Part shown: one piece after another, positions 45,662 through 54,540 of the stretch | Numbering within the stretch: position 1 is the first letter of the stretch | How the letters are laid out: each line of letters begins with the position of its first letter | Origin: Burkholderia oklahomensis C6786 | GTDB lineage: Bacteria > Pseudomonadota > Gammaproteobacteria > Burkholderiales > Burkholderiaceae | Reading direction: 5' to 3' | Assembly (NCBI RefSeq): GCF_000959365.1 | Contig: NZ_CP009556.1 | Coordinates: 1,860,001 to 1,924,000, forward strand | DNA: 64,000 nt | Made by a program: the position numbers and the translations under genes | Notes under the pieces: generated by a model | What the model was told of the DNA's origin: nothing | What the model saw: only the letters and a program-made list of their open reading frames with translations | Database searches by the model: none

Positions 45662-46537
45662 CTACTTGCGCAGCACGTACTCGAGGCCGAATTCCTCGCG
45701 CACGCTTTCCAGCTTCGACACGCGCTCGTGCCCCGCTGCGCCGAACGCGGTCGCGAGCTCCTGGGTCAGGAAGTCGATCAGCGCGAGTCCGCTCGCATAG
45801 CTGTCGAACGGTGACGTCGTCGCGGTCCGGCAGAGGAAGACCTGGCTTGCGTGCTTGACGGCCGGCGACATGTACGGATCGGTGAAAACCGCGACATGCG
45901 CGCGGCGGGCGCTCGCCGCGGCGACGAAACGGGTCGTGTCGTGCTGGTAGCGGCGGAAGTCGAACGCGATCAGCACCGAGCGCGCATCGAACTCGATCAA
46001 TGCGTCGATCGCGTCCGCGTTCACGCCGTCGAAGAGCACCGTGCGGCTTCTCAGATGATGCAACTGCTGCTGGAAATAGCGGGCGAGCGAGCCGCTGTGG
46101 CGGCCGCCGAGGAAATAGACGGTCCGCTTCGGGTCGATCAGCTTCTCGATCAGCAGCTCGACTTCGCGCCGCTCCACCGACGCGACGGTCTCCGTCACCA
46201 GCTTGCCGAGCGCTTTCGCGCTCGCGTGCGGCCGGCCGGAGTCGGCGCCGCGCTCCGGGGTCTTGTCGAACTGCAGGCCGGGCGACGAAAAGCGCGCCGC
46301 GACATCCTCGTGAAGCGCACGCTGAAAATCCGGGAACCCCGTAAAGCCGAGCGTCTCCGCGAAGCGGGACACGGTGGCCGGACTGACGCCCGCGGCGTTG
46401 GCGATCTCGACGAGGGTCTTGAGCCCCGTGATCGGGTAGTCGGCGATCAGCGTCATCGCGACGCGCTTCTCGGCGGGGCTGAACGTCTGCAGCGCCGCGC
46501 GCAGCCGGTAGAGCAGGGTTTGAGGAATTTTTTTCAT
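45662..46537 (-). CDS. RpiR/MurR-family transcriptional regulator
   Basis: The 291-residue protein has an N-terminal HTH_6 domain (RVAMTLIADYPITGLKTLVEIANAAGVSPATVSRFAETLGFTGFPDFQRAL) and a C-terminal SIS domain (RTVYFLGGRHSGSLARYFQQQL...SVLIAFDFRRYQHDT). SIS domains usually sense phosphosugars, but many RpiR proteins in Burkholderia sit beside amino-acid genes as here. It is divergent from the APC permease gene and upstream of the GS-like set, so both may be its targets. Confidence 0.9.
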   Translation of the reverse strand: MKKIPQTLLYRLRAALQTFSPAEKRVAMTLIADYPITGLKTLVEIANAAGVSPATVSRFAETLGFTGFPDFQRALHEDVAARFSSPGLQFDKTPERGADSGRPHASAKALGKLVTETVASVERREVELLIEKLIDPKRTVYFLGGRHSGSLARYFQQQLHHLRSRTVLFDGVNADAIDALIEFDARSVLIAFDFRRYQHDTTRFVAAASARRAHVAVFTDPYMSPAVKHASQVFLCRTATTSPFDSYASGLALIDFLTQELATAFGAAGHERVSKLESVREEFGLEYVLRK

Positions 46538-46796
46538 TCGATGAATATTGGCGTCTATTGAAAACTTTATTTCCTGTGCTTAGGATGCCGCCATGGCTCG
46601 AGAAAGTCGAGCCGCAAGGACCACCGAGCGACGCAGTTCGACGGACATGGTACCAACTGCCGGCTCCCCCGGAATCCCCGGTCGGAGTACGGGAACGGCA
46701 AGACGCTTTCGTCGCGCGGCCCATGAAGTTCGCATGACGAAGAATGCGTGCAATCAGGACCGTGGCGAAGCAATCGATTCATTGTCGGCAGGGGGC

Positions 46797-48143
46797 ATGA
46801 TGTCCATCGAAGAGTTTGGCTACAAGCAGGAGCTCAAGCGGGCGCTGGGTTTCAAGGACCTTGTCGTCTACGGGCTCGTGTGGATGATCCCGATCGCGCC
46901 GTTCGGCATCTACGGATACGTTTCCGAGGCCGCGAACGGCATGGTGGCGCTGGCGTATGCGGTGGGCATGGCGGCGATGTTCTTCACCGCGATGAGCTAC
47001 AAGGCGATGTCGGCCGACTTTCCGCTCGCGGGCTCGGTCTATACCTATGCGCAGCGCGGCATCGGCGAACACGCGGGATTTCTCGCCGGCTGGCTGATCC
47101 TGCTCGACTATATCCTGATTCCGTCGCTGCTCTACATCGCGAGCGCGGCGGCGCTCGCGCCGCTCTTTCCCGCGCTGCCGAAGTGGGGCTGGGTCGTGAT
47201 CTTCATGGCGTGCGGCACGGGCGTGAACCTGTGCGGCGTCGAAGTGACCGCGAAGGCGAGCAAGCTGATGCTGTACGCGCAACTGATCGTCCTCGCGCTC
47301 TTCTGCGTCTGCGGCCTCCATGCGCTTTACGGGCGCGGCGTGGGGGCCGGCCATCTGACGCTCGATCCGCTGTTCCAGCCCGGGCGGTTCAGCGTCGGCG
47401 TGATCTTCTCCGCGGTTTCCGTCGCCGCGCTGTCGTTCCTCGGATTCGACGCGATCTCGACGATGTCGGAGGAGGTCGCCGGCGGCGACAAGAAAGTCGT
47501 GGGCAACGCGACGCTCACGGCGCTGCTGCTCGTCGGCGCGCTGTTCGTCCTGCAGACCTGGATCGCCGGCGATCTCGCCCACGGTGCGACGTTCAAGTCG
47601 CCGGATACCGCGTTTTACGAAACGGCCGAGCTCGCCGGCGGGAAATGGCTGAATCGGCTGACGGCCTGGTCGACCGCGATTGCATGGGGCATCGCGAATT
47701 CGTTCGTGTCGACGGCGTCCATCGCCCGCGTGCTGTTTTCGATGGCGCGCGACCGGAAGCTGCCCGCCGCGCTCGCGCGCGTATCGGACAAATACCGGGC
47801 GCCGTACGTGAGCATCGGTCTCGTCGCGATCGTGTCGCTGGCGGTGTCGCTCGCTTTCATCGATCAGCTCGACCGGATCACCGGCTTCGTGAACTTCGGC
47901 GCACTGACCGGGTTCCTGATGCTGCACGTGTCCGTCGTCAATCACTTCGTGATTCGAAACAAGTCCAGGCAGTATCTCGAGCATCTCGTGTTTCCGGCCG
48001 TGGGATTCGTGATTCTCGCGTACGTGCTGTACTCGATGGGGCGCGACACCTGGATGCTGGGGCTGAGCTGGCTCGCCGCCGGCGTCGTCTACTACGTCGT
48101 GCTGACCAAGGTGCTGCGGCGCGACGTTCGGCTCGAAGTTTGA
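46797..48143 (+). CDS. APC-superfamily amino-acid/polyamine permease
   Basis: The ~448-residue protein has about 12 membrane helices. It begins MMSIEEFGYKQELKRALGFKDLVVYGLVWMIPIAPFGIYGYV and contains the consensus GFDAISTMSEEVAGGDKKV region of APC transporters, which supports a proton-coupled amino-acid or amine uptake role. The start is ATG 46797 or 46800 after AGGGGG; the longer open frame upstream lacks family similarity. It is divergent from the RpiR gene and likely imports the substrate of the surrounding enzymes. Confidence 0.9.
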   Translation: MMSIEEFGYKQELKRALGFKDLVVYGLVWMIPIAPFGIYGYVSEAANGMVALAYAVGMAAMFFTAMSYKAMSADFPLAGSVYTYAQRGIGEHAGFLAGWLILLDYILIPSLLYIASAAALAPLFPALPKWGWVVIFMACGTGVNLCGVEVTAKASKLMLYAQLIVLALFCVCGLHALYGRGVGAGHLTLDPLFQPGRFSVGVIFSAVSVAALSFLGFDAISTMSEEVAGGDKKVVGNATLTALLLVGALFVLQTWIAGDLAHGATFKSPDTAFYETAELAGGKWLNRLTAWSTAIAWGIANSFVSTASIARVLFSMARDRKLPAALARVSDKYRAPYVSIGLVAIVSLAVSLAFIDQLDRITGFVNFGALTGFLMLHVSVVNHFVIRNKSRQYLEHLVFPAVGFVILAYVLYSMGRDTWMLGLSWLAAGVVYYVVLTKVLRRDVRLEV

Positions 48144-48310
48144 TTCGCGAGCGATGCAGGGGCAGTCAGAGGAGGCGGCGATGAACGGGCTCGTTTGCAG
48201 CATGGCGTTTTCTTCGCGGATCAGAGGGGCTGGTGCATCGCGCTGATGCCGCGCCTCCACGCATGCAGGCTTTCCGCGTCGCGGCGAGCGTCGGCGCACG
48301 GCGATTCTTC

Positions 48311-48730
48311 ATGGACGATACGGACAACCGATTGATTGCGCTCTTGCGAGCCGACGCGCGGATGAGCGTCGCGACGTTGGCCGTGAAGCTCGGCGTCGCC
48401 CGCACGACCGTCGCGCATCGATTGCGCCGTCTCGAAGACGAGCAGGTGATCGTCGGCTACACGGTTCAGCTCCGGCCGCGGATCGAGCTCGACTACATCC
48501 GCGCGTGGATGGACGTTCAGGTGGAGGGCAACCGGACGCGCGAAGTCATCGCGAATCTGCTCGGCGATCCCTGCGTCGTCGCGCTCCACGACACCAACGG
48601 CCGTTGGGATCTGCTCGCCGAACTGAGCGTGCGGTCGCCCGCCGAACTGTCGACGGTGCTCGAGCGCGTGCGCCTGATCAAGGGCATCAGGCATACGGAA
48701 ACGAGCATCCTGCTCAAGAGCTATCGCTAG
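48311..48730 (+). CDS. Lrp/AsnC-family transcriptional regulator
   Basis: The 139-residue protein has a winged helix (DNRLIALLRADARMSVATLAVKLGVARTTVAHRLRRLEDEQVIVGYTVQL) and an RAM ligand domain ending HTETSILLKSYR. It lies after the APC permease gene and is convergent with the ornithine-cyclodeaminase-like gene. An amino acid is the expected effector, which fits the cluster's theme. The ATG at 48311 gives the family-typical MDDTDNRLI start. Confidence 0.9.
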   Translation: MDDTDNRLIALLRADARMSVATLAVKLGVARTTVAHRLRRLEDEQVIVGYTVQLRPRIELDYIRAWMDVQVEGNRTREVIANLLGDPCVVALHDTNGRWDLLAELSVRSPAELSTVLERVRLIKGIRHTETSILLKSYR

Positions 48731-48808
48731 GGCCGGTTCGCGCTGACGACGGGCGCTGGCCGAGCCGCCGAAGGCGGCCGCGTCGCTGTCGGCCGCCTTG
48801 CCGTCGGT

Positions 48809-49876
48809 TCAGGGCAGCGCGAGGGCCGCGCGCGCGCCGGATGTCTGTCGCCGCAGCAGGCCGAACAGATTCTTCGGATCGTCGGCGGCCGGAATCAGCT
48901 CCACGACGTCGCCGATCCCGAGCGCCGCGGCGGCGTCGCGCACGAACGTCAGCGCCGAGTAGTCTTCGAGCGCGAAGCCGACCGAATCGAAGATCGTGAC
49001 GTCGGCCGCCGTCTCGCGGCCGCGCGCGCGCCCGGCGAGCACCTGCCACAGCTCGACGGCCGGAAAGTCCGGCGCCATCTGCTGGATGTCGCCTTCGATG
49101 CGCGTCTGCGGTTCGTATTCGACGAAGACCTTGCCGCGCGTCAGCACGTCCGCGTGCAGCTCGGTCTTGCCGGGGCAGTCGCCGCCCACCGCGTTGACGT
49201 GCAGGCCGGGCGCGATCATGTCCGGCGTGACGATCGTCGCGTTGGCCTTGTCGGCCGTGACGGTCGTCACGATGTCCGCGCCGTCGGCCGCTTCGGCGGC
49301 GTCGCGGCAAACCCGGATCTCGAGCGCCTCGTCGCGCAGGTTCGCCACGAGCTTCGCGGTCGCGGCCGGGTCGATGTCGTAGACGCGCAGCGTCCGGATG
49401 CCGACGAGATCGCGGAACGCGAGCGCCTGGAATTCGCTCTGCGCGCCGTTGCCGATCAATGCCATGGTCCGGCTGTCCGGACGCGCGAGCACGCGCGCGG
49501 CGACGGCCGACATCGCGGCGGTGCGGATCGCCGTCGTCAGCGTCAGCTCGGAGAGCAGGCGCGGCGCGCCGGTGGCGACGTCGGCCAGCATGCCGAACGC
49601 CATGACGGTGGGCAGGCCGTCGCGGGTGTTCTTCGGGTGGCCGTTCACATACTTGAACGCGAACTCGCGCGTGTCCGCGATCGGCATCAACTCGATCACG
49701 CCGTCGCGCGAATGACACGCGACCCGCGCGCTCTTGTCGAATTCCCGCCAGCGCAGGAAATCCCGCTCGATGCGCACCGCGACCTCGGCGATGCACTTCG
49801 GCAGGCCGACACGCTGCACGAGGCGGATGACGTCGGCGGCGCTCAAATAGACGGTCGCGGGAAGATGGGACGGCAT
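48809..49876 (-). CDS. Ornithine cyclodeaminase/mu-crystallin-family protein
   Basis: The 355-residue protein has the NAD-binding Rossmann region (TMALIGNGAQSEFQALAFRDLVGIRTLRVYDID) and substrate-site motifs (FKYVNGHPKNTRDGLPTVMAFGMLADVATGAPRLLSE, VGGDCPGKTELHADVL). Its closest pattern is the ornithine cyclodeaminase subgroup, but mu-crystallin relatives also include alanine, lysine and ketimine reductases. A GGAGG precedes the ATG at 49876. Deaminating cyclisation of an amino acid would fit the neighbouring transport and amide-hydrolysing genes. Confidence 0.88.
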   Translation of the reverse strand: MPSHLPATVYLSAADVIRLVQRVGLPKCIAEVAVRIERDFLRWREFDKSARVACHSRDGVIELMPIADTREFAFKYVNGHPKNTRDGLPTVMAFGMLADVATGAPRLLSELTLTTAIRTAAMSAVAARVLARPDSRTMALIGNGAQSEFQALAFRDLVGIRTLRVYDIDPAATAKLVANLRDEALEIRVCRDAAEAADGADIVTTVTADKANATIVTPDMIAPGLHVNAVGGDCPGKTELHADVLTRGKVFVEYEPQTRIEGDIQQMAPDFPAVELWQVLAGRARGRETAADVTIFDSVGFALEDYSALTFVRDAAAALGIGDVVELIPAADDPKNLFGLLRRQTSGARAALALP

Positions 49877-50128
49877 ATCTGACCTCCTGACGGATTGGGA
49901 CGATCACAGTGTTGCAGAGGCGGATGTCGGTCGATAGCGGCGCAAATGCCGCGTTTGCGCCGAAGTCCGATCAAAACGACGAGCCGGCCCGACGAAATGA
50001 CGACATCGCATCCTTCCGTGCCGCGCACGCGCGAATCGATGCGACATGGCTCGCATCTTGCAGCCGGGGTCGTGTAGTCCATGTCATGGCGGATCGTGTC
50101 GCGAATGTCGGAGCGCCTATAGCGTGTC

Positions 50129-50236
50129 GATTGGCCGCCGTTGCCGTTGTCGCTGAAAGTCGCCGGCGTCGCGACCGTCTTCGCGTCGCTCGCGGGAATC
50201 GCGCTCGGCTGGCTCTTCGCCCGCCGGCGCTTTCCG
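50129..50236 (+). pseudogene. Remnant of a molybdate ABC permease (ModB) N-terminus
   Basis: The frame reads DWPPLPLSLKVAGVATVFASLAGIALGWLFARRRFP, a close match to the first membrane helix and loop of ModB. A stop lies just upstream, and the frame continues without the rest of the permease. The other parts of 49877-50828 hold no recognisable gene. This is a short relic of a deleted or rearranged mod gene. Confidence 0.6.
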
Positions 50237-50828
50237 ACCTCGCGGACCCGGCCGTGCGGCGGATCGCGATCGGCCTGTCGGCGATGGCGGCGTTCAACGC
50301 GTGTTCGGCGATGGCCGCGGTCGCGGAGCCGCGACGCGGCGGCGTGCGGCGCGCAACAAAGCCACGGCCGGCGGCGGGCCGCGCCGCATCGCGCTTGCCT
50401 CGCCGAATCGCGTACGGCGTCGTCGCACGCCAACGCGGCGGCGATCGGCGATCGGCGATCGCGCGCGTGCGGCGCGTTGCGTGCCGCGTGCCCGTCTTTC
50501 GAAAGCCGACCTCAATAAGCGGATGCTTCACTTCGTCGTCGCTCGCGCGCTTCGGCCCTGCGGCGCATGGCGCCGCGCCGGTTCGGCTTGACTTGCGGCG
50601 GCCCCATCCTATGCTTGCCTCAAATGTTGACTGGGGGCGTCGCTCATGCCGTTCCATGCGCGTTTTCGTTCGGCGCAGGGGGCACGCGACATGCATCGTA
50701 CGTGGCCGAGCCGCACGGCCGGCGTCGATGCGCAAAGGAGGCCGCGCAACGGATCGGGATGCCGATGCTTGCCGCGACGCTTCGCCCGCCGTCAGCACAA
50801 CGGGGAGCGGCGGAGCGGGGGCATTGCC

Positions 50829-51968
50829 ATGATGAAAAAATATGGTGTGGCGTTCGTCGCGTTCGCTGTGGCGCTCGGCGGATGCAAGGAGGCCGGGCAT
50901 CAGGATGCGCAGCGGACCACCGTGGCGGCGTTTGCGTCAGCCCCGGCCGAATCCACGGCGGCCGAATCCACGCCGGACGCGGCCGCGTCGGCACCGGATG
51001 AATCCGCGGCGGCCGCATCCGCACAGGGCTCGGCCGCGCTTGCATCGAAAAGCCCCACGCCGGACCTCGCGAAGCAGGAGCGAGCGCCGCAGTCGGTGCC
51101 GCCGCCAAGCATCGCGACGCCGCGCACATCCGGGCACGCGCGGTACGATTTGAACGCCGAAGCGGCGAAAGCCGCATCGGCGTGGGCGGCGGCGCCGGCC
51201 CGTGCGGAAACCCAGACCCAGGTCGCGATGAATGGCGTCGTCGATGCGGCGAAGACACCGGTGCCGGCGCTGGCGTCCAAGCTCCATGCGCCGTCGACGA
51301 CGGCGCCCGAACCGGGCGCGCCACGACTTCTCGCGCATCGTAAGGAGGCTGTGCCGGCGCTCGCCGGGCAAGCCGCGCAGCCGCTGTTCGCATCGTCTCC
51401 GCCGTCCGAGTTCGCGTCCGTCGACGAAGCGCGCGCGAAGATGCTCAACGGCAACGTCGTGTTCAACGTGCCGACGCCCGTCGACGTCGACGACTCCTGT
51501 CCGTGCCGGATCGACGTGGTGCTGAGCCCGACGCGCGGCCTGCGGGACTTGCAGAAGCTGATCGTCGAGCACAATCCGGATGCGGGCAACTTCGAGAACG
51601 CGCAGATCCAGGTGAGCGACCGGATGAGCGCCCAATTGACCGCGGACCCCGACGATTTCGCCGTCGATCCGAAAGGCGATCAGGAGCAGGCGGTCGGCAC
51701 CGTGTCGCCCGTCATGTGGTCGTGGACGATCACGCCGAATCATTGGGGCCGTCACACGCTGCAGCTCGTGCTCAAAGCCTTGGTGACGGTGGACGGCCAG
51801 CCGACGCCGATCGTGCTGACGACGCTCGACAAGTCGATTCAGGTCACCGTTACGCCGTTCGGGCGCGTGAAGCGCTTCTTTGCCGCCAATTGGCAATGGA
51901 TCTGGACGACGCTGCTTGCGCCGCTCGCGCTATGGCTCTGGAAGTACCGGCGACGCTTCGCGCATTGA
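50829..51968 (+). CDS. Lipoprotein with C-terminal membrane anchor, unknown function
   Basis: The 379-residue protein has a lipoprotein signal (VAFVAFAVALGGC, Cys ~20) and an Ala/Ser/Pro/Glu-rich linker of ~200 residues with short repeats (AAESTPDAAAS...). A compact beta-rich domain follows (residues ~205-345; VFNVPTPVDVDDSCPCRIDVVLSP ... MWSWTITPNHWGRHTLQLVLKALVTVDGQ). It ends in a C-terminal helix with basic stop-transfer (WQWIWTTLLAPLALWLWKYRRRF). Lipid anchor plus C-terminal helix would tie both ends to membranes. I do not recognise the family by name. The ATG is 50829 or 50832. Confidence 0.75.
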   Translation: MMKKYGVAFVAFAVALGGCKEAGHQDAQRTTVAAFASAPAESTAAESTPDAAASAPDESAAAASAQGSAALASKSPTPDLAKQERAPQSVPPPSIATPRTSGHARYDLNAEAAKAASAWAAAPARAETQTQVAMNGVVDAAKTPVPALASKLHAPSTTAPEPGAPRLLAHRKEAVPALAGQAAQPLFASSPPSEFASVDEARAKMLNGNVVFNVPTPVDVDDSCPCRIDVVLSPTRGLRDLQKLIVEHNPDAGNFENAQIQVSDRMSAQLTADPDDFAVDPKGDQEQAVGTVSPVMWSWTITPNHWGRHTLQLVLKALVTVDGQPTPIVLTTLDKSIQVTVTPFGRVKRFFAANWQWIWTTLLAPLALWLWKYRRRFAH

Positions 51969-52147
51969 GCGGCACGGGCCGGCCCGATTGCTTCAACGAC
52001 GCCCGGCCTTGACCGCGATGGCCCGATCCGAAACATGCGAGCGGCTTGCCCGGCGCGCGCTTGATTCGTGATCCTGCCGAAACGGCGGCGCCGCGATGCT
52101 GCGCGGCGATGCCGGGCAAACGGATATGGAACGCGCGCGTTGCGCGC

Positions 52148-52495
52148 TCACGCGACTCGCGTCGCCTGCCGGCGACGGGTGCACAGTCGCGCGGCGATCA
52201 TCACGACGATCCACGTGACGGCGAACGATGCGAGCATGAAGCCCGTGCTCACACTGGCGCCTTCGAGACGGTGCGCATAGATCGGCAGCGGCGCGCGGTA
52301 CGCGTCGTACGAGGGCGCGATCCCGAGCGCGGCGATCCCGCACGCGACCGCGTAGCGCACGCGCGCGCCGAGGTGCGCGCGCGCGAGGCGGCTGAAGAGG
52401 CGCGCGCCGACGATGAACGGCAGGCCGTAGACCAACAGCAGCGGCGTCATCAGCACCGTGATGAGCAGATACATCAGGAAAGTTTGCATGTTCAT
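52148..52495 (-). CDS. Small integral membrane protein
   Basis: The 115-residue protein starts MNMQTFLMYLLITVLMTPLLLVYGLPFIVGARLF. It has three hydrophobic segments (residues ~5-30, 48-62, 83-104) and ends with a basic tail (RLCTRRRQATRVA). A GGGAA lies 6 nt before the ATG. It follows the beta-propeller gene on the same strand by 13 bp, so it is the third gene of the 55443-52148 operon. Function unknown. Confidence 0.75.
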   Translation of the reverse strand: MNMQTFLMYLLITVLMTPLLLVYGLPFIVGARLFSRLARAHLGARVRYAVACGIAALGIAPSYDAYRAPLPIYAHRLEGASVSTGFMLASFAVTWIVVMIAARLCTRRRQATRVA

Positions 52496-52508
52496 GACGG
52501 ATTCCCGC

Positions 52509-54470
52509 TTATTGTTTCGAACGATCGCCGTGTGCGGCGACGAGCTTGATCGCCCCGGTCTGGATCGCCCCGGTCTGGATTGACCCGATCCGGCTTGATC
52601 CGGCCTGGCCTGGCGCGACCAGGCCGGACGCGCCCCGACCCGCCGCCACGCGCTGCGGCGCGATGCCCGCGGCCGCAGCGGATGCCGCCGCCGCGCCGCC
52701 GCGCTCGCCGTCCGGATACAGGCAGATGAACGACGCGCGCCCGCCTTCGATCCCGTAGGCGGGCAGGTTCGACGAGCTCGAGCACACCGCGCCGTCCTGC
52801 GTGAACACCATGTCGCGCAGCCACGTGACGCGCGTCGGCAGCGGATACGCAACGAAGGTCTGCGTGGCCGGCGCGAAGCGGAAGATCCGATCGGACATGT
52901 TCGACGTGATCCACACGTCGCCCGTCTTCGGATTCACGTTCAACGCGTATGGCACTTCGTATTCGTTGTGCGCGAGGAGCGGCAGCTTGTAGGTCTCGAA
53001 GCGATGCGTGCGCGGATCGAATTTCATCAGCCCGCCGTCGTCGAACGCCGGAATCCACAGATTGCCCTGCGGATCGAAGCGCAGCCGGCGCGGGCCGCCG
53101 AGCGGCGTGTCGAATTCGGTGACGTCGAGCGTCTTCGGATCGATGCGGCCGATCTTGTTCGCATAGAGCTTCGCGTACCAGATCGAGCCGTCGACCGGAT
53201 CGACGTCGATCCCGTACGGGAACGGGAACGCGTCGCGGCCCTGGAACGCCCACTTGTGATGCGTGACCGCGAGCTGCAGGTTCTGCTGCGGGAACCACGC
53301 GGCGATCTTCACGACGAGCGGAAACAGATAGTGCGACACGGCGCGCCAGAAGCCGCCGTCGGGCAGATGGACGATCGTGAACGTCTCGGTCTTCGGATCG
53401 AAGCGCGCGACTTCGTTCGATGCGACGATCGTGAACCAGACGATGCCCGCGCGGTCGATGCGGATCGTGTGCGGATACAGGTGCGAGTGGCCGAGCGGGT
53501 AGAGCTTGAAGCGCTTCGTCGCCGGATCGAACGACGCGAGCGTCGACGACAGCGCGTTCGTGATCCAGAACCGGCCGTCGGCCGCCTGCGCGAGGCTGTG
53601 CGGCCCCTGCTTGCCGCTGAACACGCCGATCGGCAACTGCACGCCGGAGAACACGCCGCCTTGCGGCAGATCGATGTCGGGCTCTTTCCATTCGCTGAGC
53701 TGGCCGGTCTTGCGGTCGAGCTCCCAGATCTTGTCGTGGCCTTCGTCGGCGCCGTACAGGTGATCGTCGACGCCGACGTCGGCGTCGTGGATGAACGTGA
53801 GGCCGTCGCCCGCCGCCCATTCCTTGATCTTCGCGGGCGCGAGCGCATCGTCGTACAGGTATTTCTCGACCGCCGCGACCGCGCGGCCGTCCATTCCCTT
53901 GTAAAGCGCGTGGCTGATGTCCCGCGCCTGCTTGTTCGTCAGGAGCGCCGCGTAGCCCTCCATTCGGCGCACCGTCGCGCTCCACGCGGCTTCGTCGCGC
54001 GGCGTGCGCGTCAGCGCGTTGCCGACCTGGTGGCAGTAGTTGCACTGGCTGATGAACGTCGTGCGCGAGTCCTGGCTGCTCCACGACAGCGAGGTCAGAT
54101 GCGCGGACGCGGGCAGGCTCGCGGACAGCTCTTCGGCGACCGTCTGCCGCGCGAGCGCGAAGTCGAGCGACTTGCGCGCGTCGGACGCGAGCGTGAGGTC
54201 CTGCGCCGCGTCCTTGAAGTATGGCGTGCGCGCACGCACGTGCACGCTGCCCGCGAAGTCGACGGCGATGCCGTAATGGCCGTTGCGGTCGGTATAGACG
54301 GTGTCGCGACGCGTTTGCGCCGCGTCGAACACGGTGACCATCGCGCCGGGCAGCGGCTTGCCGTCCGACGAGACCGTGCCCGTCAGCGTGCCCGCCGAGA
54401 CGCCCAGGCTCGCGGCCTGCGCGCTCAGCAGCAACAGGTACGACGCCCATTTCAAGGGAGTGTGGATCAT
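52509..54470 (-). CDS. Exported Vgb/SMP-30-like beta-propeller protein with haem c motif
   Basis: The 653-residue protein has a signal peptide (YLLLLSAQAASLGVSAG), then a carboxypeptidase-regulatory-like fold (GTLTGTVSSDGKPLPGAMVTVFDAAQTRRDTVYTDRNGHYGIAV). A short cytochrome-like segment has CNYCH (CxxCH). A long Vgb-type propeller with repeated GPHSLAQAADGRFWIT, PHTIRIDRAGIVWFT and YGIDVDPVDGSIWYA blades follows. The C-terminal ~55 residues are Ala/Gly-rich with an IQTGA duplication. Vgb itself is a lyase of streptogramins, but most relatives have unknown roles. The CxxCH suggests redox function. It is cotranscribed with a metal-dependent hydrolase. Confidence 0.85.
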   Translation of the reverse strand: MIHTPLKWASYLLLLSAQAASLGVSAGTLTGTVSSDGKPLPGAMVTVFDAAQTRRDTVYTDRNGHYGIAVDFAGSVHVRARTPYFKDAAQDLTLASDARKSLDFALARQTVAEELSASLPASAHLTSLSWSSQDSRTTFISQCNYCHQVGNALTRTPRDEAAWSATVRRMEGYAALLTNKQARDISHALYKGMDGRAVAAVEKYLYDDALAPAKIKEWAAGDGLTFIHDADVGVDDHLYGADEGHDKIWELDRKTGQLSEWKEPDIDLPQGGVFSGVQLPIGVFSGKQGPHSLAQAADGRFWITNALSSTLASFDPATKRFKLYPLGHSHLYPHTIRIDRAGIVWFTIVASNEVARFDPKTETFTIVHLPDGGFWRAVSHYLFPLVVKIAAWFPQQNLQLAVTHHKWAFQGRDAFPFPYGIDVDPVDGSIWYAKLYANKIGRIDPKTLDVTEFDTPLGGPRRLRFDPQGNLWIPAFDDGGLMKFDPRTHRFETYKLPLLAHNEYEVPYALNVNPKTGDVWITSNMSDRIFRFAPATQTFVAYPLPTRVTWLRDMVFTQDGAVCSSSSNLPAYGIEGGRASFICLYPDGERGGAAAASAAAAGIAPQRVAAGRGASGLVAPGQAGSSRIGSIQTGAIQTGAIKLVAAHGDRSKQ

Positions 54471-54540
54471 GAGTGATGTGGTGTAGGCAAACGAAATCGA
54501 TGGATGCGGCTGCGGGAATGACGGTGCGCGTGCCGCGTGT

